Assembly (NCBI GenBank): GCA_963849305.1
Contig: CAWKGV010000012.1
Coordinates: 139,397-203,396 of the forward strand
Source: CAWKGV01 sp963849305
GTDB taxonomy: Bacteria > Pseudomonadota > Alphaproteobacteria > Acetobacterales > Acetobacteraceae
Length of the DNA stretch: 64,000 nt
Direction of reading: 5' to 3'
Shown here: positions 27,394 to 36,313 of the stretch, piece by piece
Numbering within the stretch: the first letter of the stretch is position 1
Layout of the letters: each line of letters starts with the position of its first letter
Program-made: the position numbers and the translations under genes
The notes under the pieces: generated by a model
What the model was told of the DNA's origin: nothing
The model's database searches: none
The model's input: the letters and a program-made list of their open reading frames with translations, nothing else

Positions 27394-27704
27394 CCTGGAC
27401 CTCCTGTCCCACCGCGCTGCGCACACCGCAGCGGGCCTGTCGGCAGGCAGGCTAGGGAGCAATCGTCAGGAATTGGTTACCGAACCGTGAGCTTCGTGGG
27501 CGCGGCGTCATCCGCTTCACAGAAAGTTGCCGGGCGCGGCGGAGAGGTACCAAATTCCGCCGCAATTGTTCCCGGAAGTAGCCGTCATTGCATCGGATAT
27601 TCGTATTGTTCGCTGGCTTCCTCCCCCAGCAGCAGCGCGCGGCCAGCATGAACTTTCTGGCGCGCTGCCACCTTCAACCCCGCGCTTCGTGGCGCGGGGT
27701 TTCT
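27394..27704. other. Intergenic region without a gene, holding a terminator-like hairpin
   Basis: The gap between the glycosyltransferase start and the PAS gene stop has no credible coding frame. It contains a strong hairpin at its right edge, described separately, and must contain the glycosyltransferase promoter. No repeat or RNA gene was recognised. Confidence 0.5.
27676..27701 (-). terminator. Hairpin terminator directly after the PAS gene
   Basis: AACCCCGCGC and GCGCGGGGTT form a perfect 10-bp stem with a 6-base loop, beginning 3 bases after the PAS-gene stop on the minus strand. The flanking TTTCTTT lies on the plus-strand side, so termination may be more efficient for rightward transcripts; the hairpin probably serves as a boundary for both. 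Confidence 0.65.
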
Positions 27705-28148
27705 TTATGCCTCGGTTCGGTACGCCTTCAGGGCGGACAATTCCTTGCGCAGCGTCCGAAGCTCCTGGAAGCGCGCGGTCGCATCGCGCATCACCGCGAA
27801 GATTCCGGCCATTCGACCGTCGGCCTCCCGGAATGGCACCACAGTGAATTCGACCGAGATGCGCGTCCCGTCCTTGCGCATGGCCGGCACCGAGAGGATT
27901 TCGCCCGCGCCATAACGCGTCTCCCCCGTCCGCATCGTTTGCTGGAAGCCGCTCCAATGTCGCGCCCGTAGATGCTCGGGGATGATGAGGTCGAGCGACT
28001 GGCCAAGCGCCTCGGCGGCGGCGAAACCGAACAGGCGCTCGGCGCCACGATTCCAATAGCCGATCGTGCCGTCAGCCTCGGCGTAGATCACCGCATCCGG
28101 CATGTCGCGCACCAGATCCGCGGCGAAGCGGTGAGGATCAAGCGTCAT
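27705..28148 (-). CDS. Stand-alone PAS-domain protein
   Basis: A 147-residue cytoplasmic sensor made of one PAS domain. It has MPDAVIYAEADGTIGYWN at residues 16-33, GFAAAEALGQSLDLIIP, and the PAC-type end RISVEFTVVPF followed by GIFAVMRD. No kinase, GGDEF or DNA-binding output domain is attached, so it would act through a partner or as a ligand/redox sensor. A short helical tail follows the domain. Confidence 0.85.
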   Translation of the reverse strand: MTLDPHRFAADLVRDMPDAVIYAEADGTIGYWNRGAERLFGFAAAEALGQSLDLIIPEHLRARHWSGFQQTMRTGETRYGAGEILSVPAMRKDGTRISVEFTVVPFREADGRMAGIFAVMRDATARFQELRTLRKELSALKAYRTEA

Positions 28149-28174
28149 CCTGCAAGCCTCCGGCTCGGCGTGTT

Positions 28175-28648
28175 TTACCGCGCCTGCCGTTTCAAGAGTA
28201 TCGCGTAGGAACAGGGCGGAACCTGATAGGTGATCACGCCGCTGAACCGGCCATCATCGAATTGCCCGACGATCCTGTTCTGGCCGTAGATCATCTGCAA
28301 GCCGCCTTCCGGGCCGATGGTCCCGTTGAATGGCCCGAAGCGGACCCGGCGGCCCTCCACGCGGAAATCCGTGGCGGTGCGGTATCCGCTGCACTGCGCG
28401 CCGGCACTGAACAGCGCCTGCGCGTGTCCGGCATAGACGCCGTCATGGCCATAGGGCGACGAGGGCGGCGGCGCGGGCAGCACCCGCACCATGCCGGAGC
28501 CGGGCAATGTGACATAGGTCGCGGCAAGATGGACCGGGGTATCCGCCGAGTACCGATAAACCTCGGTGCATCCGGCGAGACTGGCGGAGGCAGCGAACAG
28601 GAGCAAGAGCGGCCACACTCTCCGCCTTCCGGACCAACGCTCAGCCAT
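28175..28648 (-). CDS. Putative lipoprotein
   Basis: A 157-residue protein whose N-terminus is basic (GRRRVW), then hydrophobic (PLLLLFAASASLAGC). The lipobox LAGC means it should be lipidated at that Cys and anchored in the periplasm. The mature part has three further cysteines and a beta-rich look (RFGPFNGTIGPEGG). ATG 28648 is chosen so that the signal peptide is at the terminus; an upstream start at 28705 would add 19 residues. Function unknown. Confidence 0.7.
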   Translation of the reverse strand: MAERWSGRRRVWPLLLLFAASASLAGCTEVYRYSADTPVHLAATYVTLPGSGMVRVLPAPPPSSPYGHDGVYAGHAQALFSAGAQCSGYRTATDFRVEGRRVRFGPFNGTIGPEGGLQMIYGQNRIVGQFDDGRFSGVITYQVPPCSYAILLKRQAR

Positions 28649-28701
28649 GCCGCCGCCTTCCATCCTGCTCGCCCGGGATGGGATCGCGCCCGGCTCGCGC
28701 C

Positions 28702-29943
28702 TCATATCCGCCGCTGGGTCAGCAGCGCCCCGCTCTCCTTGAGCGCGGCGATCTCCTCCGGGGTGAATCCGTGCTGAGCCAGCACCTCGGCGCCGTGCTC
28801 GCCGAAGCGGGGCGGGGTGGAGCGCGTGCCGCCGGGTGTGCGGGAGAGCTTAATCGGCGTGCCGAGGCCCTTGTACCAGCCCAGCTCGGTCACCATCTGC
28901 CGATGCGCCGTATGCGGTGCGGAGGTCGCCTCGTCAGCCCATAGCACCGGGCCGGCCGGGACGCCCACGCGGATCAGGCGGTCGGCGATCTCCTTGCCAT
29001 CCCGATCGGCGAAGGCCGCCTCCAACTCCGCCGTCAGCGCCGCGCGGTTAACGTTGCGATCGCCGTTGGTGGCGAAACGAGGATCATCGGACAGATGCGG
29101 GCGCCCGATGATCTCGCACAGCTTGCGGAACTGACCGTTATTGCCAGATGCAATGAAAATCTCGCAGGTCTTGGTGGGGAACTTGTCGTACGGTACCAGG
29201 TTCGGGTGCGGATTGCCGGTGCCGGCCGGCCGCTTGCCGTTGAGGAAGTAGTTCGGCGCCTGCGGGTGCAGCAGCGAGAGGCCGCAGTCGTACAGCGCCA
29301 TGTCGAGAAACTGCCCACGTCCCGAGCGCGCCCGCTCGTGCAACGCCATCAGGATGCCGGCGGCGGCATAGAGCCCGGTCCCCATATCGACGATCGCCGC
29401 GCCGAGCCGCATCGGCCCGGTGTTGGCGTCCCCGTTGACGCTCATCAGCCCGGTCATCGCCTGCAGGATGGCGTCGTAGCCCGGCAGGCCGCCCAGCGGC
29501 CCATCGGGGCCGAAACCCGAGACGCGGCAGTGGATCAAGCGCGGGAAGCGGGGCGCCAGCTCGGCTTCGTAGCCCAGGCCCCATTTTTCCATGGACCCGG
29601 GCTTGAAGTTCTCGATTAGCACATCGGCGCCTTCGATTAGGCGCAGCAACACCACCTTGCCGTCCGGCTTGCCAATGTCGAGCGCGATCGAACGTTTGTT
29701 GCGGTTAATGCCGATGAAGTAGCTGGCATCTCCCTCATGGAATGGCGGTCCCCAGTCGCGCACCTCGTCGCCCTGTGGCGGCTCGATCTTGATGACCTCG
29801 GCGCCGTGATCCGACAGGATCATGGTGCAATAAGGCCCTCCCAGCACCCGAGTAAGGTCGATCACCTTGAGCCCGGCGAGCGCGCCTGGCGAGGCGGCCA
29901 GCCCCTTCCCGGTTAGCGCGGCGTCTGTCAGTGCGTCGTCCAT
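28702..29943 (-). CDS. Class III (CaiB/BaiF) CoA-transferase
   Basis: A 413-residue CoA-transferase that would exchange CoA between carboxylic acids through an aspartyl-CoA intermediate. Signatures are VIDLTRVLGGPYCTMIL, GAEVIKIEPP, GFGPDGP and the catalytic Asp186 in IVDMGTG. The length matches the family. It stands alone, so the acid pair (formate/oxalate, succinate/others) is unknown. It lies 53 bp upstream of the lipoprotein gene on the same strand. Confidence 0.93.
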   Translation of the reverse strand: MDDALTDAALTGKGLAASPGALAGLKVIDLTRVLGGPYCTMILSDHGAEVIKIEPPQGDEVRDWGPPFHEGDASYFIGINRNKRSIALDIGKPDGKVVLLRLIEGADVLIENFKPGSMEKWGLGYEAELAPRFPRLIHCRVSGFGPDGPLGGLPGYDAILQAMTGLMSVNGDANTGPMRLGAAIVDMGTGLYAAAGILMALHERARSGRGQFLDMALYDCGLSLLHPQAPNYFLNGKRPAGTGNPHPNLVPYDKFPTKTCEIFIASGNNGQFRKLCEIIGRPHLSDDPRFATNGDRNVNRAALTAELEAAFADRDGKEIADRLIRVGVPAGPVLWADEATSAPHTAHRQMVTELGWYKGLGTPIKLSRTPGGTRSTPPRFGEHGAEVLAQHGFTPEEIAALKESGALLTQRRI

Positions 29944-30060
29944 GGGGCTGCTTACTCCTCATCCCATTGGTGTTCTTGCCCTAGTCTTAGCTGAGAGCCC
30001 ACCAGCCTTGCTCCGCGACTTCACGCCATGGCAAATTCTCATTCTTTGGCATAACTCGCC

Positions 30061-30090
30061 TTGTGTCACGCGCCGAATATGTCATATACA
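30061..30090 (+). promoter_or_regulatory. Toxin-antitoxin promoter with an overlapping palindrome
   Basis: TTGTGT (30061-30066) and TATACA (30085-30090) are separated by 18 bp and fit a sigma-70-type promoter. ATATG-T-CATAT (30077-30087) is a palindrome that overlaps the -10 box, as expected for autorepression by an antitoxin of the AbrB/VapB type. The antitoxin starts at 30123. Confidence 0.45.
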
Positions 30091-30122
30091 AGTGTGGACG
30101 CGAGAGCTTTGGGGTTATGCAC

Positions 30123-30398
30123 ATGAGTGACGAATCAACGCTCGTCCGGGTCGCCGACAACGGCCGCATGAGCATTCCCGCCAAGCAGCGGAAGCTTCTT
30201 GGTTTGGAAGACGGAGGCATGGTAGTCGCGCGGGTGGAGAATGGCGAACTCCGGCTGCGCCCCGCGCGACAGGTATTGGCCGAAATCCGGGCGAGGGTGA
30301 GCCGCCGTCTTGCTGGCTCCGGCGAAAGCGTTGACCGGTTCCTCGCCGAACGGCGGGAGGAGGCCGAGCGAGAAGAACGCGAAATGAGCAAGCCTTAG
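30123..30398 (+). CDS. AbrB/VapB-type antitoxin
   Basis: A 91-residue DNA-binding antitoxin. The N-terminal swapped-hairpin (SpoVT/AbrB) domain reads VADNGRMSIPAKQRKLLGLEDGG, and the C-terminal half is a charged helix (RFLAERREEAEREERE) that would wrap the toxin. ATG 30123 is chosen over ATG 30117 because GGGG at 30111-30114 is well spaced only for the later start. The PIN-domain toxin begins 4 bp after the stop, forming a classical antitoxin-first operon. Confidence 0.85.
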   Translation: MSDESTLVRVADNGRMSIPAKQRKLLGLEDGGMVVARVENGELRLRPARQVLAEIRARVSRRLAGSGESVDRFLAERREEAEREEREMSKP

Positions 30399-30402
30399 CC
30401 AC

Positions 30403-30789
30403 GTGCGTTGCCTGGATGCCTCGGCGTTGGTGGCATTTCTATTGGGCGAGGCGGGAAGCGGCATCGTCGAGCACCGGATATCCCTCGGCACGATTATCTC
30501 GGCCGCAAATCTGGCTGAGGTAGCTACCGTCCTCGTGCGGGGAGGTTCCACCGTAGCTGAAGCGGCCGAAGACTTGACCGCGCTGCCTCTTGCCGTTTTG
30601 GCCGTGGACCGGCAGCTCGCTCTCGACGCTGGCGCGCTTTATCCGGTCACGCGCCCCTTCGGCTTGTCGCTTGGGGATCGCCTATGCCTGGCGCTGGCCC
30701 GGCGAGAAGGCGTCCCGGTTGTCACGGCGGACCAGGTATGGCGCAAAGCCGGCCCCCTCATCGGCATCGAGGTCGAGCTGATCCGCTGA
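30403..30789 (+). CDS. PIN-domain ribonuclease toxin (VapC family)
   Basis: A 128-residue PIN-fold RNase toxin. The acidic metal-binding residues are present: Asp5 in CLDASA, Glu in NLAEV, Asp in SLGDRLCLALA, and Asp in VVTADQVW. The start is GTG at 30403, 4 bp after the antitoxin stop. It would cleave tRNA or other RNA when the antitoxin is degraded. All catalytic positions are intact, so it is probably functional. Confidence 0.9.
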   Translation: MRCLDASALVAFLLGEAGSGIVEHRISLGTIISAANLAEVATVLVRGGSTVAEAAEDLTALPLAVLAVDRQLALDAGALYPVTRPFGLSLGDRLCLALARREGVPVVTADQVWRKAGPLIGIEVELIR

Positions 30790-30808
30790 TCGGCCCGATC
30801 CCGCGCCT

Positions 30809-31939
30809 TCAAAGGTAGTGCTCGGCCAAAGGTGCAAAGCCATTGAACCGCTGGCTCGCGTACGTACTCACGTATGCTCCGGTGGACAGCAGCTCCACCC
30901 GGTCCCCTGACGCCAGCGACACCGGCAGGCGGTAGTTCGACCGCTGGTACATCACATCCGCCCCGTCGCAGGTCGGCCCCGCGACCGCCACGGGTCCAGT
31001 TGGCGTGCCGTCGTGTGGAGTAACGATCCGGTACTTGATCGCCTCCCCCTCGGTTTCGGCGAGCCCGCCGAAGCGGCCAATATCGAGATAAACCCAACGC
31101 ACGGGGTCGTTCTTCGACCGATGGCTGACCAGCACCACCTCGGCGCTGACCACCCCGGCGTCGCCCACGATGAAGCGACCCGGCTCGATCACCATTTCCG
31201 GCAGCGCATTACCGAAATGCCTCGTCATTGCGCCCATGATCGCTTGCCCGAACTGGTCGATCTCGGGCACGTCGTCGCGATAGCGCGTTGGGAAGCCGCC
31301 GCCCAGGTTCATCATGCGCAGCTTTACCCCGGCCTCGGTCAGATCGGTGAACAGCATCGCCACCCGTCCGATCGCCACCTCGTAAGCGCGGGTCGTGGTT
31401 TGCTGGCTGCCGACATGAAACGACAGCCCATACGGGTCGAGCCCCAGCTCGCCCGCGCGCAGCATCAGCTCCTTCGCGGCCTCGACCGTGGTGCCGAACT
31501 TGCGCGACAGCGGCCAGTCCGCGCCCTCGTTGCCCACCAGGATGCGGCAATAGACCCGCGCGCCCGGCGCGTGGCGGGCGAGCTTGTCCAACTCCTCGGC
31601 GCAATCGAAGGCGAACAGCGACACGCCCGTCTCGTGCGCGCGACGGATCGCCGGGGCCTTCTTGATGGTATTGCCAAAGCTGATCGAAGCGGGATGCGCG
31701 CCGGCCGCCAGGCACGCCTCGATCTCCTCGAAGCTCGCCGCGTCGAACGAGCTGTCGAGTTTGACCAGCCGCTGCAGTACCGGCGCGGCCGGGTTTGCTT
31801 TCACGGCGTAGTAGAGCCTGGCTAGCGGGAGCGCGTGGCGCAGCGCGCGGAAGTTCTCCTCCACGCGGTCCAAGTCCAGCACCAAGCACGGCGTCGCCGG
31901 CTGGCGATCAGCAAGGAAACGGGCGATTTTCGGAGTCAT
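30809..31939 (-). CDS. Ornithine/diaminopimelate-type decarboxylase (PLP fold type III)
   Basis: A 376-residue PLP enzyme of the alanine-racemase fold, closest to the short ornithine/lysine decarboxylases that make putrescine or cadaverine. PLP Lys47 is in YYAVKANP, a His lies in FHVGSQQ, the phosphate loop is NLGGGFP, and a second-subunit Cys is in GPTCDGADV. ATG 31939 follows AGGGAGG. It is a single gene, convergent with the toxin gene and divergent from the YihY gene. Confidence 0.9.
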   Translation of the reverse strand: MTPKIARFLADRQPATPCLVLDLDRVEENFRALRHALPLARLYYAVKANPAAPVLQRLVKLDSSFDAASFEEIEACLAAGAHPASISFGNTIKKAPAIRRAHETGVSLFAFDCAEELDKLARHAPGARVYCRILVGNEGADWPLSRKFGTTVEAAKELMLRAGELGLDPYGLSFHVGSQQTTTRAYEVAIGRVAMLFTDLTEAGVKLRMMNLGGGFPTRYRDDVPEIDQFGQAIMGAMTRHFGNALPEMVIEPGRFIVGDAGVVSAEVVLVSHRSKNDPVRWVYLDIGRFGGLAETEGEAIKYRIVTPHDGTPTGPVAVAGPTCDGADVMYQRSNYRLPVSLASGDRVELLSTGAYVSTYASQRFNGFAPLAEHYL

Positions 31940-32254
31940 CGCACCGAGCCTCCCTCTGCAAGACGCCCGCCTATTAAGGGCGACGGACGTAGTTGACGAA
32001 ACGGTCGAACGAACCAGCGACCTAAGCGAGTTGCCAGAACGCTTGACGTCGTTGCGTAACCACTGAGGGCCAGAGGCACGTGCGTTGCTGCGTAGGGGCG
32101 GCAGATAAGGTTCCCTGCCCCCCGGCGCAAGCGGAAACTGGCCGCGCGCAAGAAAAATCGGCCCTGGCCGGAGGAGCCCCGTCATGATTGAACCGGGCAG
32201 GAGTTCCGTTTTCCGTGGCAATGATCAACACCCAGTGGGAGGAGGTGAGCCTCG
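31940..32254. other. Divergent intergenic region
   Basis: The gap between the leftward decarboxylase and the rightward YihY gene has several short frames but none with a credible product. It should carry both promoters. A polyamine-type leader was considered, but no convincing structure was seen. Confidence 0.4.
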
Positions 32255-33151
32255 GTGAACACCCGATCCGGCCGCAGGCGCCCCCGCGCGCGCTTGTCCT
32301 GGCGCGATTGGTGGGGGGTCCTGGTCGCGACAGCTCAGGCGCTCGTCTCCGACCGCGTGTCCATGGCCGCGGCCGGCTGCGCCTTCTTCGCCACCTTGGC
32401 CTTGTTCCCCGCGATCACGAGCCTGGTGTCGATCTACGGCCTGGTCTTCAACCGCCAGAGCGTCGAGCCGCAGCTAGCCTACCTTCAAGGGCTGCTTCCG
32501 CCGCCGGCCTTCGACCTCATCGCCGGCCGGGTTCACGCTCTGATTGCGCAGCCTGCCAACCAGCTCGGCGTCAAGCTGGTGGTGGGTTCGGCGATTACCT
32601 TCTGGAGCGCAGTCACCGGCACCAAATCCGTGCTCACCGCGCTCAACGCCGCCTACCACGTCGAGGAGGAGCGAAGCTATCTCCGGTTCCAGGCGCTTGC
32701 GCTGGTGATGACACTGTCGGGCATAGTCGGCGCGGTGCTGGCGATCGCGGTCCTGGTAGCCGGCCCGGTTGCGATCGCCTTCGTCGGGCTGGAGGCGCAC
32801 GCGGCTGCGCTGATCCATGCGGCCGGCATCACCACACTGGTGAGTTTCGTCGGCGCCTCTATCGTTGCGTTGTACCGGTTCGGCCCGTCGAGGCCGCGGG
32901 AGCCGGGCCAGCGGATCGCACCGGGCGCCATCACGGCGACCCTGCTGTGGCTCGTCGCCTCCGAATTGTTCACGTTCTACGTCGCGCAGCTTAGCAATTT
33001 CGGCGCGACCTACGGGTCGATCGGCGCCGTCGTCGGCCTGATGCTGTGGTTCTACGTCACGGTATATGTTGTCCTGCTCGGCGCCGAGCTAAATTCCAAG
33101 CTCGACTCTCGCACCTCCAGCGTCGATCTGCGCGAGCGGTCGCGGTCGTAA
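32255..33151 (+). CDS. YihY/BrkB-family inner membrane protein
   Basis: A 298-residue protein with six predicted membrane helices, matching the YihY/UPF0761 family. Marks are the early SMAAAGCAFFATLALFPAI segment, the FWSAVTGTKSVLTALNAAY block, and the late FGATYGSIGAVVGLMLWFY helix. The family was once called ribonuclease BN in error; its true role is unclear. GTG 32255 follows GGAGGTGAG. It is a single gene. Confidence 0.9.
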   Translation: MNTRSGRRRPRARLSWRDWWGVLVATAQALVSDRVSMAAAGCAFFATLALFPAITSLVSIYGLVFNRQSVEPQLAYLQGLLPPPAFDLIAGRVHALIAQPANQLGVKLVVGSAITFWSAVTGTKSVLTALNAAYHVEEERSYLRFQALALVMTLSGIVGAVLAIAVLVAGPVAIAFVGLEAHAAALIHAAGITTLVSFVGASIVALYRFGPSRPREPGQRIAPGAITATLLWLVASELFTFYVAQLSNFGATYGSIGAVVGLMLWFYVTVYVVLLGAELNSKLDSRTSSVDLRERSRS

Positions 33152-33160
33152 CTTCTCGCT

Positions 33161-34330
33161 CTACGGCCAGGCGGTTCCGAATGATTCGGGGCCGGCATCT
33201 TTGATCGGGATAGGCTCGCCCTCAGTCAGATGGCGTCCATCCCATCGCAGAACCGAGAGCGTACGATCCCCCATGTTCTGCACCAGGATCGTATGCCCGT
33301 CGCGCGAGAACGCCATACCTTCGGCCCACCGCCCGATTGGCGCCTCCGCCACGTTCTGCAAGTGCTGGCCGTTCACAGCGAACAGCGTGACGATCCCGTG
33401 GTCGTGGTGGAACGGGTCGCTTGGCGGCTTGGTCGTGCCCATCTGCGACCCGACCGCGAGGTACTTGCCGTCGGGCGAGAACTTGAGCGGTTCCGGCCCG
33501 CTCGGCACGCTCAGGGTCTCCACCGTGCGCGGCGGGTGGGCGGTGACGTCGATCAGGCTCACCGTGTCCACGTCGCCGTCGCCTCGGCCCATGTTGGAAA
33601 CGGCGGCAAGCGTGCCCGCGGCATTGAGGTCCATCGTATAGGGCGCGACACCGGTGGTGATCGGTCGCTTGTCGATGGTGACGTTCGTGCCGTCGATGTG
33701 CAGCACGTTCACCTGGTTGTCGCCGCTGCGGGTGAGCAGCGCGGTCTTGCCGTCCTTCAGGAACAGCACGCCGCTCGGCAGGCTGGTCTTACTGCCGGTG
33801 TCGAGCGTGCCGGCGAGCGTAAGGCGCTTGTCCTGCACGGTGAAGACGGAGACCGTACCTGCCGCGCGATTGGCGATCAGGGCGATCCGCCCGTCCGGGG
33901 AGACGCGGACCGTCGTGGCGCCCGGACCGGATGTCAGCGACTGCATGATCTTTGGCGGCGAGGCGGAGAGGTCGATCACCGATACCCGGTCGTCCGGCCC
34001 GAGCCCGAACTTGCCTTTTGGGTCGGGCTTGGTGGCGCAGGTGACGATCGCCCAGCTCTGGTCCTCGGCGACCCAGACGGCCATCGGCGGGCCGACGACG
34101 CTGCCGGGTGCCTCGATCGTGCCCGCCACGGTGGGCGGGAAGTGGCTCACATCGATCAGGCTGACCGTGTCCGGGCCGGGATTCTTGGCCGCGACCAAAT
34201 TGCCCTTATCGTCCAGCACCGTATGAGCATCGTTGGAGCTGACAGCCATGTCAGCCGCATACACGGTACATGGCAGCAGCGCTGTCATAAAGCAGGCGGC
34301 CAGCGCGCGGCCGCTTCGGATGTTCGCCAT
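33161..34330 (-). CDS. Secreted YVTN-type beta-propeller protein
   Basis: A 389-residue periplasmic protein with a signal peptide (about residues 1-25, ending VYAAD). The body consists of repeated blades such as DTVSLIDVSHFPPTV, DDRVSVIDLSASPP, GTVSVFTVQDKRL and DTVSLIDVTAHPP, a lactonase or surface-layer-type seven-bladed propeller. ATG 34330 follows GGGGAGGG. The function is unknown; such proteins can be lactonases or binding scaffolds. Divergent from the SDR-MaoC pair. Confidence 0.82.
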   Translation of the reverse strand: MANIRSGRALAACFMTALLPCTVYAADMAVSSNDAHTVLDDKGNLVAAKNPGPDTVSLIDVSHFPPTVAGTIEAPGSVVGPPMAVWVAEDQSWAIVTCATKPDPKGKFGLGPDDRVSVIDLSASPPKIMQSLTSGPGATTVRVSPDGRIALIANRAAGTVSVFTVQDKRLTLAGTLDTGSKTSLPSGVLFLKDGKTALLTRSGDNQVNVLHIDGTNVTIDKRPITTGVAPYTMDLNAAGTLAAVSNMGRGDGDVDTVSLIDVTAHPPRTVETLSVPSGPEPLKFSPDGKYLAVGSQMGTTKPPSDPFHHDHGIVTLFAVNGQHLQNVAEAPIGRWAEGMAFSRDGHTILVQNMGDRTLSVLRWDGRHLTEGEPIPIKDAGPESFGTAWP

Positions 34331-34463
34331 GGTTCCCTCCCCGCGACCGCGTTGGGCCGCGCCTGCGATCATAGGCCTGGATCGCGAGCGGGCGGCAACC
34401 CGCCAATTTGCCGGCCCCTCCCACGACGGTACACTCCCCCGACACAAGCGACGGAGGAAGAGC

Positions 34464-35219
34464 GTGCGCGGGCTCCAGGGAAAGCGGGTCGTCCTCACCG
34501 GCGGAGCGAGCGGGATCGGTCGGGCAGCCGCGATTCGGCTCACCGAGGAAGGGTGCCTGGTCGGCATCTTCGATCGCAACGAAGCCGGCGCGCGGGAGAC
34601 CGCGGCCCATTGCGCCGGCCGCGCCAGCGTATGGCAGGTGGACATCGCCGACCGGGTCCAGATCGAGCAGGCCGTGTCGGGGTTCGAACAGGCTTACGGA
34701 CCGCCTGATTGCCTCGCCAACATCGCCGGCTGGGATGTCGCGCAGACTTTCCTCCAAACCGACCCGGAGCTTTGGGACCGGCTGATCCGGGTCAACCTCT
34801 ACGGTCCGCTGCACATGCACCACGTGATCGTGCGCGGCATGGCCGAGCGCGGCTTCGGCCGCGTGGTCAACGTCGCCTCCGATGCCGGCCGAGTGGGCTC
34901 GTCGGGCGAAGCGGTGTACGCCGCCTGCAAGGGCGGCATTATCGCCTTCACCAAGACCCTGGCGCGTGAACTGGCACGCATCGGGGTGACGTTGAACGTA
35001 GTCTGCCCCGGCCCCACCGACACGCCGCTGTTCCGCGATTTTCAGAGCGCGACGCCCGAGGGACCGCGGATCAGCGAAGCGCTGGCCCGCGCGATCCCGT
35101 TGCGGCGGATCGGCCGGCCGCAGGACTACCCAGGTATTGTCGCCTTCCTGCTCTCGGACGACGCAGCCTACATGACCGGCCAGACGATCAGCGTCTCCGG
35201 CGGACTCACAATGGTCTGA
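34464..35219 (+). CDS. SDR-family oxidoreductase (2-hydroxyacyl/3-hydroxyacyl-CoA dehydrogenase-like)
   Basis: A 251-residue SDR with TGGASGIGRAAAIRL near residue 12, an FDRNE strand end favouring NAD, NIAGWD in place of the usual NNAG, a catalytic Ser in NVASDAGR, and YAACK. GTG 34464 follows GGAGGAAG, a strong site. A MaoC hydratase-type gene follows 16 bp downstream, which suggests a hydroxyacyl-CoA or ring-degradation step. Confidence 0.85.
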   Translation: MRGLQGKRVVLTGGASGIGRAAAIRLTEEGCLVGIFDRNEAGARETAAHCAGRASVWQVDIADRVQIEQAVSGFEQAYGPPDCLANIAGWDVAQTFLQTDPELWDRLIRVNLYGPLHMHHVIVRGMAERGFGRVVNVASDAGRVGSSGEAVYAACKGGIIAFTKTLARELARIGVTLNVVCPGPTDTPLFRDFQSATPEGPRISEALARAIPLRRIGRPQDYPGIVAFLLSDDAAYMTGQTISVSGGLTMV

Positions 35220-35235
35220 TCCGGGAGGAACCCGA

Positions 35236-35718
35236 ATGCAGCACGACGAAGACTACGAGACGCTGGGACTTGGGCTTTGCCTGGAGGATCTTCCGGTCGG
35301 AAGGCGCTTCCGCACCGTTGGCCGCACCATCACCGAGGCCGACCTGGTAGGCTTCATCGGCGTCACCGGAATGACGGAGGTGCTGTTCTCCAATATCGAG
35401 TTCCTGAAGGAAGAAAGCGACATCCGCGAGCGCGTCGTGCCTGGGGCGCTAGCATATTGCTTCGCCGAAGGGCTGCTGATCCAGGCGACCATGCAACACA
35501 CGGGTCTCGCGTTCCTGCATATGGAGCTGACGATCGAGACTCCCTGCTTCGTCGGCGACACCATCCACGTCGCCTGCGAGGTGATCGAGAGCAGGCGCAG
35601 CAAGAGCCGGCCAAACCGGGGGCTGGTTCGCACGCGAAATCACGTGCGCAAGCAGGACGGCACGGTGGTCCTCACCTACACCCCGCTCAGGATGGTGAAG
35701 GCCCGCGGCGAGGGCTGA
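35236..35718 (+). CDS. MaoC-type hot-dog dehydratase
   Basis: A 160-residue hot-dog-fold protein likely to hydrate or dehydrate an acyl-CoA. It has the LPVGRRFRTVGRTITEADLVGF start typical of MaoC-like hydratases (split here for length), a VVPGALAYCFAEGL helix, and the FVGDTIHVACEVIE strand. The usual Asp/His hydratase dyad is not clearly present, since the helix after VTGM carries TEVLFSN. The catalytic role is therefore less certain. It is in an operon with the upstream SDR. Confidence 0.78.
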   Translation: MQHDEDYETLGLGLCLEDLPVGRRFRTVGRTITEADLVGFIGVTGMTEVLFSNIEFLKEESDIRERVVPGALAYCFAEGLLIQATMQHTGLAFLHMELTIETPCFVGDTIHVACEVIESRRSKSRPNRGLVRTRNHVRKQDGTVVLTYTPLRMVKARGEG

Positions 35719-35743
35719 AAGAAACACGCGAGAGTCCGCGAGA

Positions 35744-36235
35744 ATGCACGGAATTTATGCGGTGATCGGCCCCGATAAGGGGTTCGTGAACTGGTGGCAG
35801 ATGTCCATCAGGGCGATCATCATCTTTATCTATGGCGTGGCTCTGGTCCGCATCGCCGGGCGACGTGCCTTCGGCCGGCAATCGTCACTGGACATCGTGC
35901 TCACGGTGCTGATTGGCTCGAATCTCAGCCGCGGTCTCACCGGAAGCGCGCCTTTCTTCCCTACTATGGCTGCCACCGCGGCACTGGTCGCGCTTTACTG
36001 GATCAGCATCCATCTGGCGCAACGCTGGGATTTCGTGGGCTTCGTCATGAAGGGCGGGCAGACCGTGCTGGTACGCGATGGCCGGCCCGACCCGGCAGCG
36101 ATGCGCAAGGAAGGCGTCAGTCATTTGGATCTGTACGAAGCCATACGTTCCGCGCGGCTGGACGAACTCGAGTCCGTCGCCCTCGCTACGCTGGAACGGG
36201 GCGGCCACATCAGCGTGGTGCCGCGCAAGGGCTGA
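35744..36235 (+). CDS. DUF421/YetF-family membrane protein
   Basis: A 163-residue protein with three N-terminal membrane helices, then the cytoplasmic YetF domain. The link RIAGRRAFGRQSSLDIVL and the GSNLSRGL stretch are family marks, as is the C-terminal RKEGVSHLDLYEAIRSARL. The function of the family is unknown; some members are induced by stress. It begins 25 bp after the MaoC gene but is probably unrelated to it. Confidence 0.85.
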   Translation: MHGIYAVIGPDKGFVNWWQMSIRAIIIFIYGVALVRIAGRRAFGRQSSLDIVLTVLIGSNLSRGLTGSAPFFPTMAATAALVALYWISIHLAQRWDFVGFVMKGGQTVLVRDGRPDPAAMRKEGVSHLDLYEAIRSARLDELESVALATLERGGHISVVPRKG

Positions 36236-36313
36236 GCGCCTTGCTGACCCCCGCCGGTTTGCGCCAGTTAGCCGGGGCCGGCTATCCTCGCCCGAAACCG
36301 ACAGGTGGACGCA

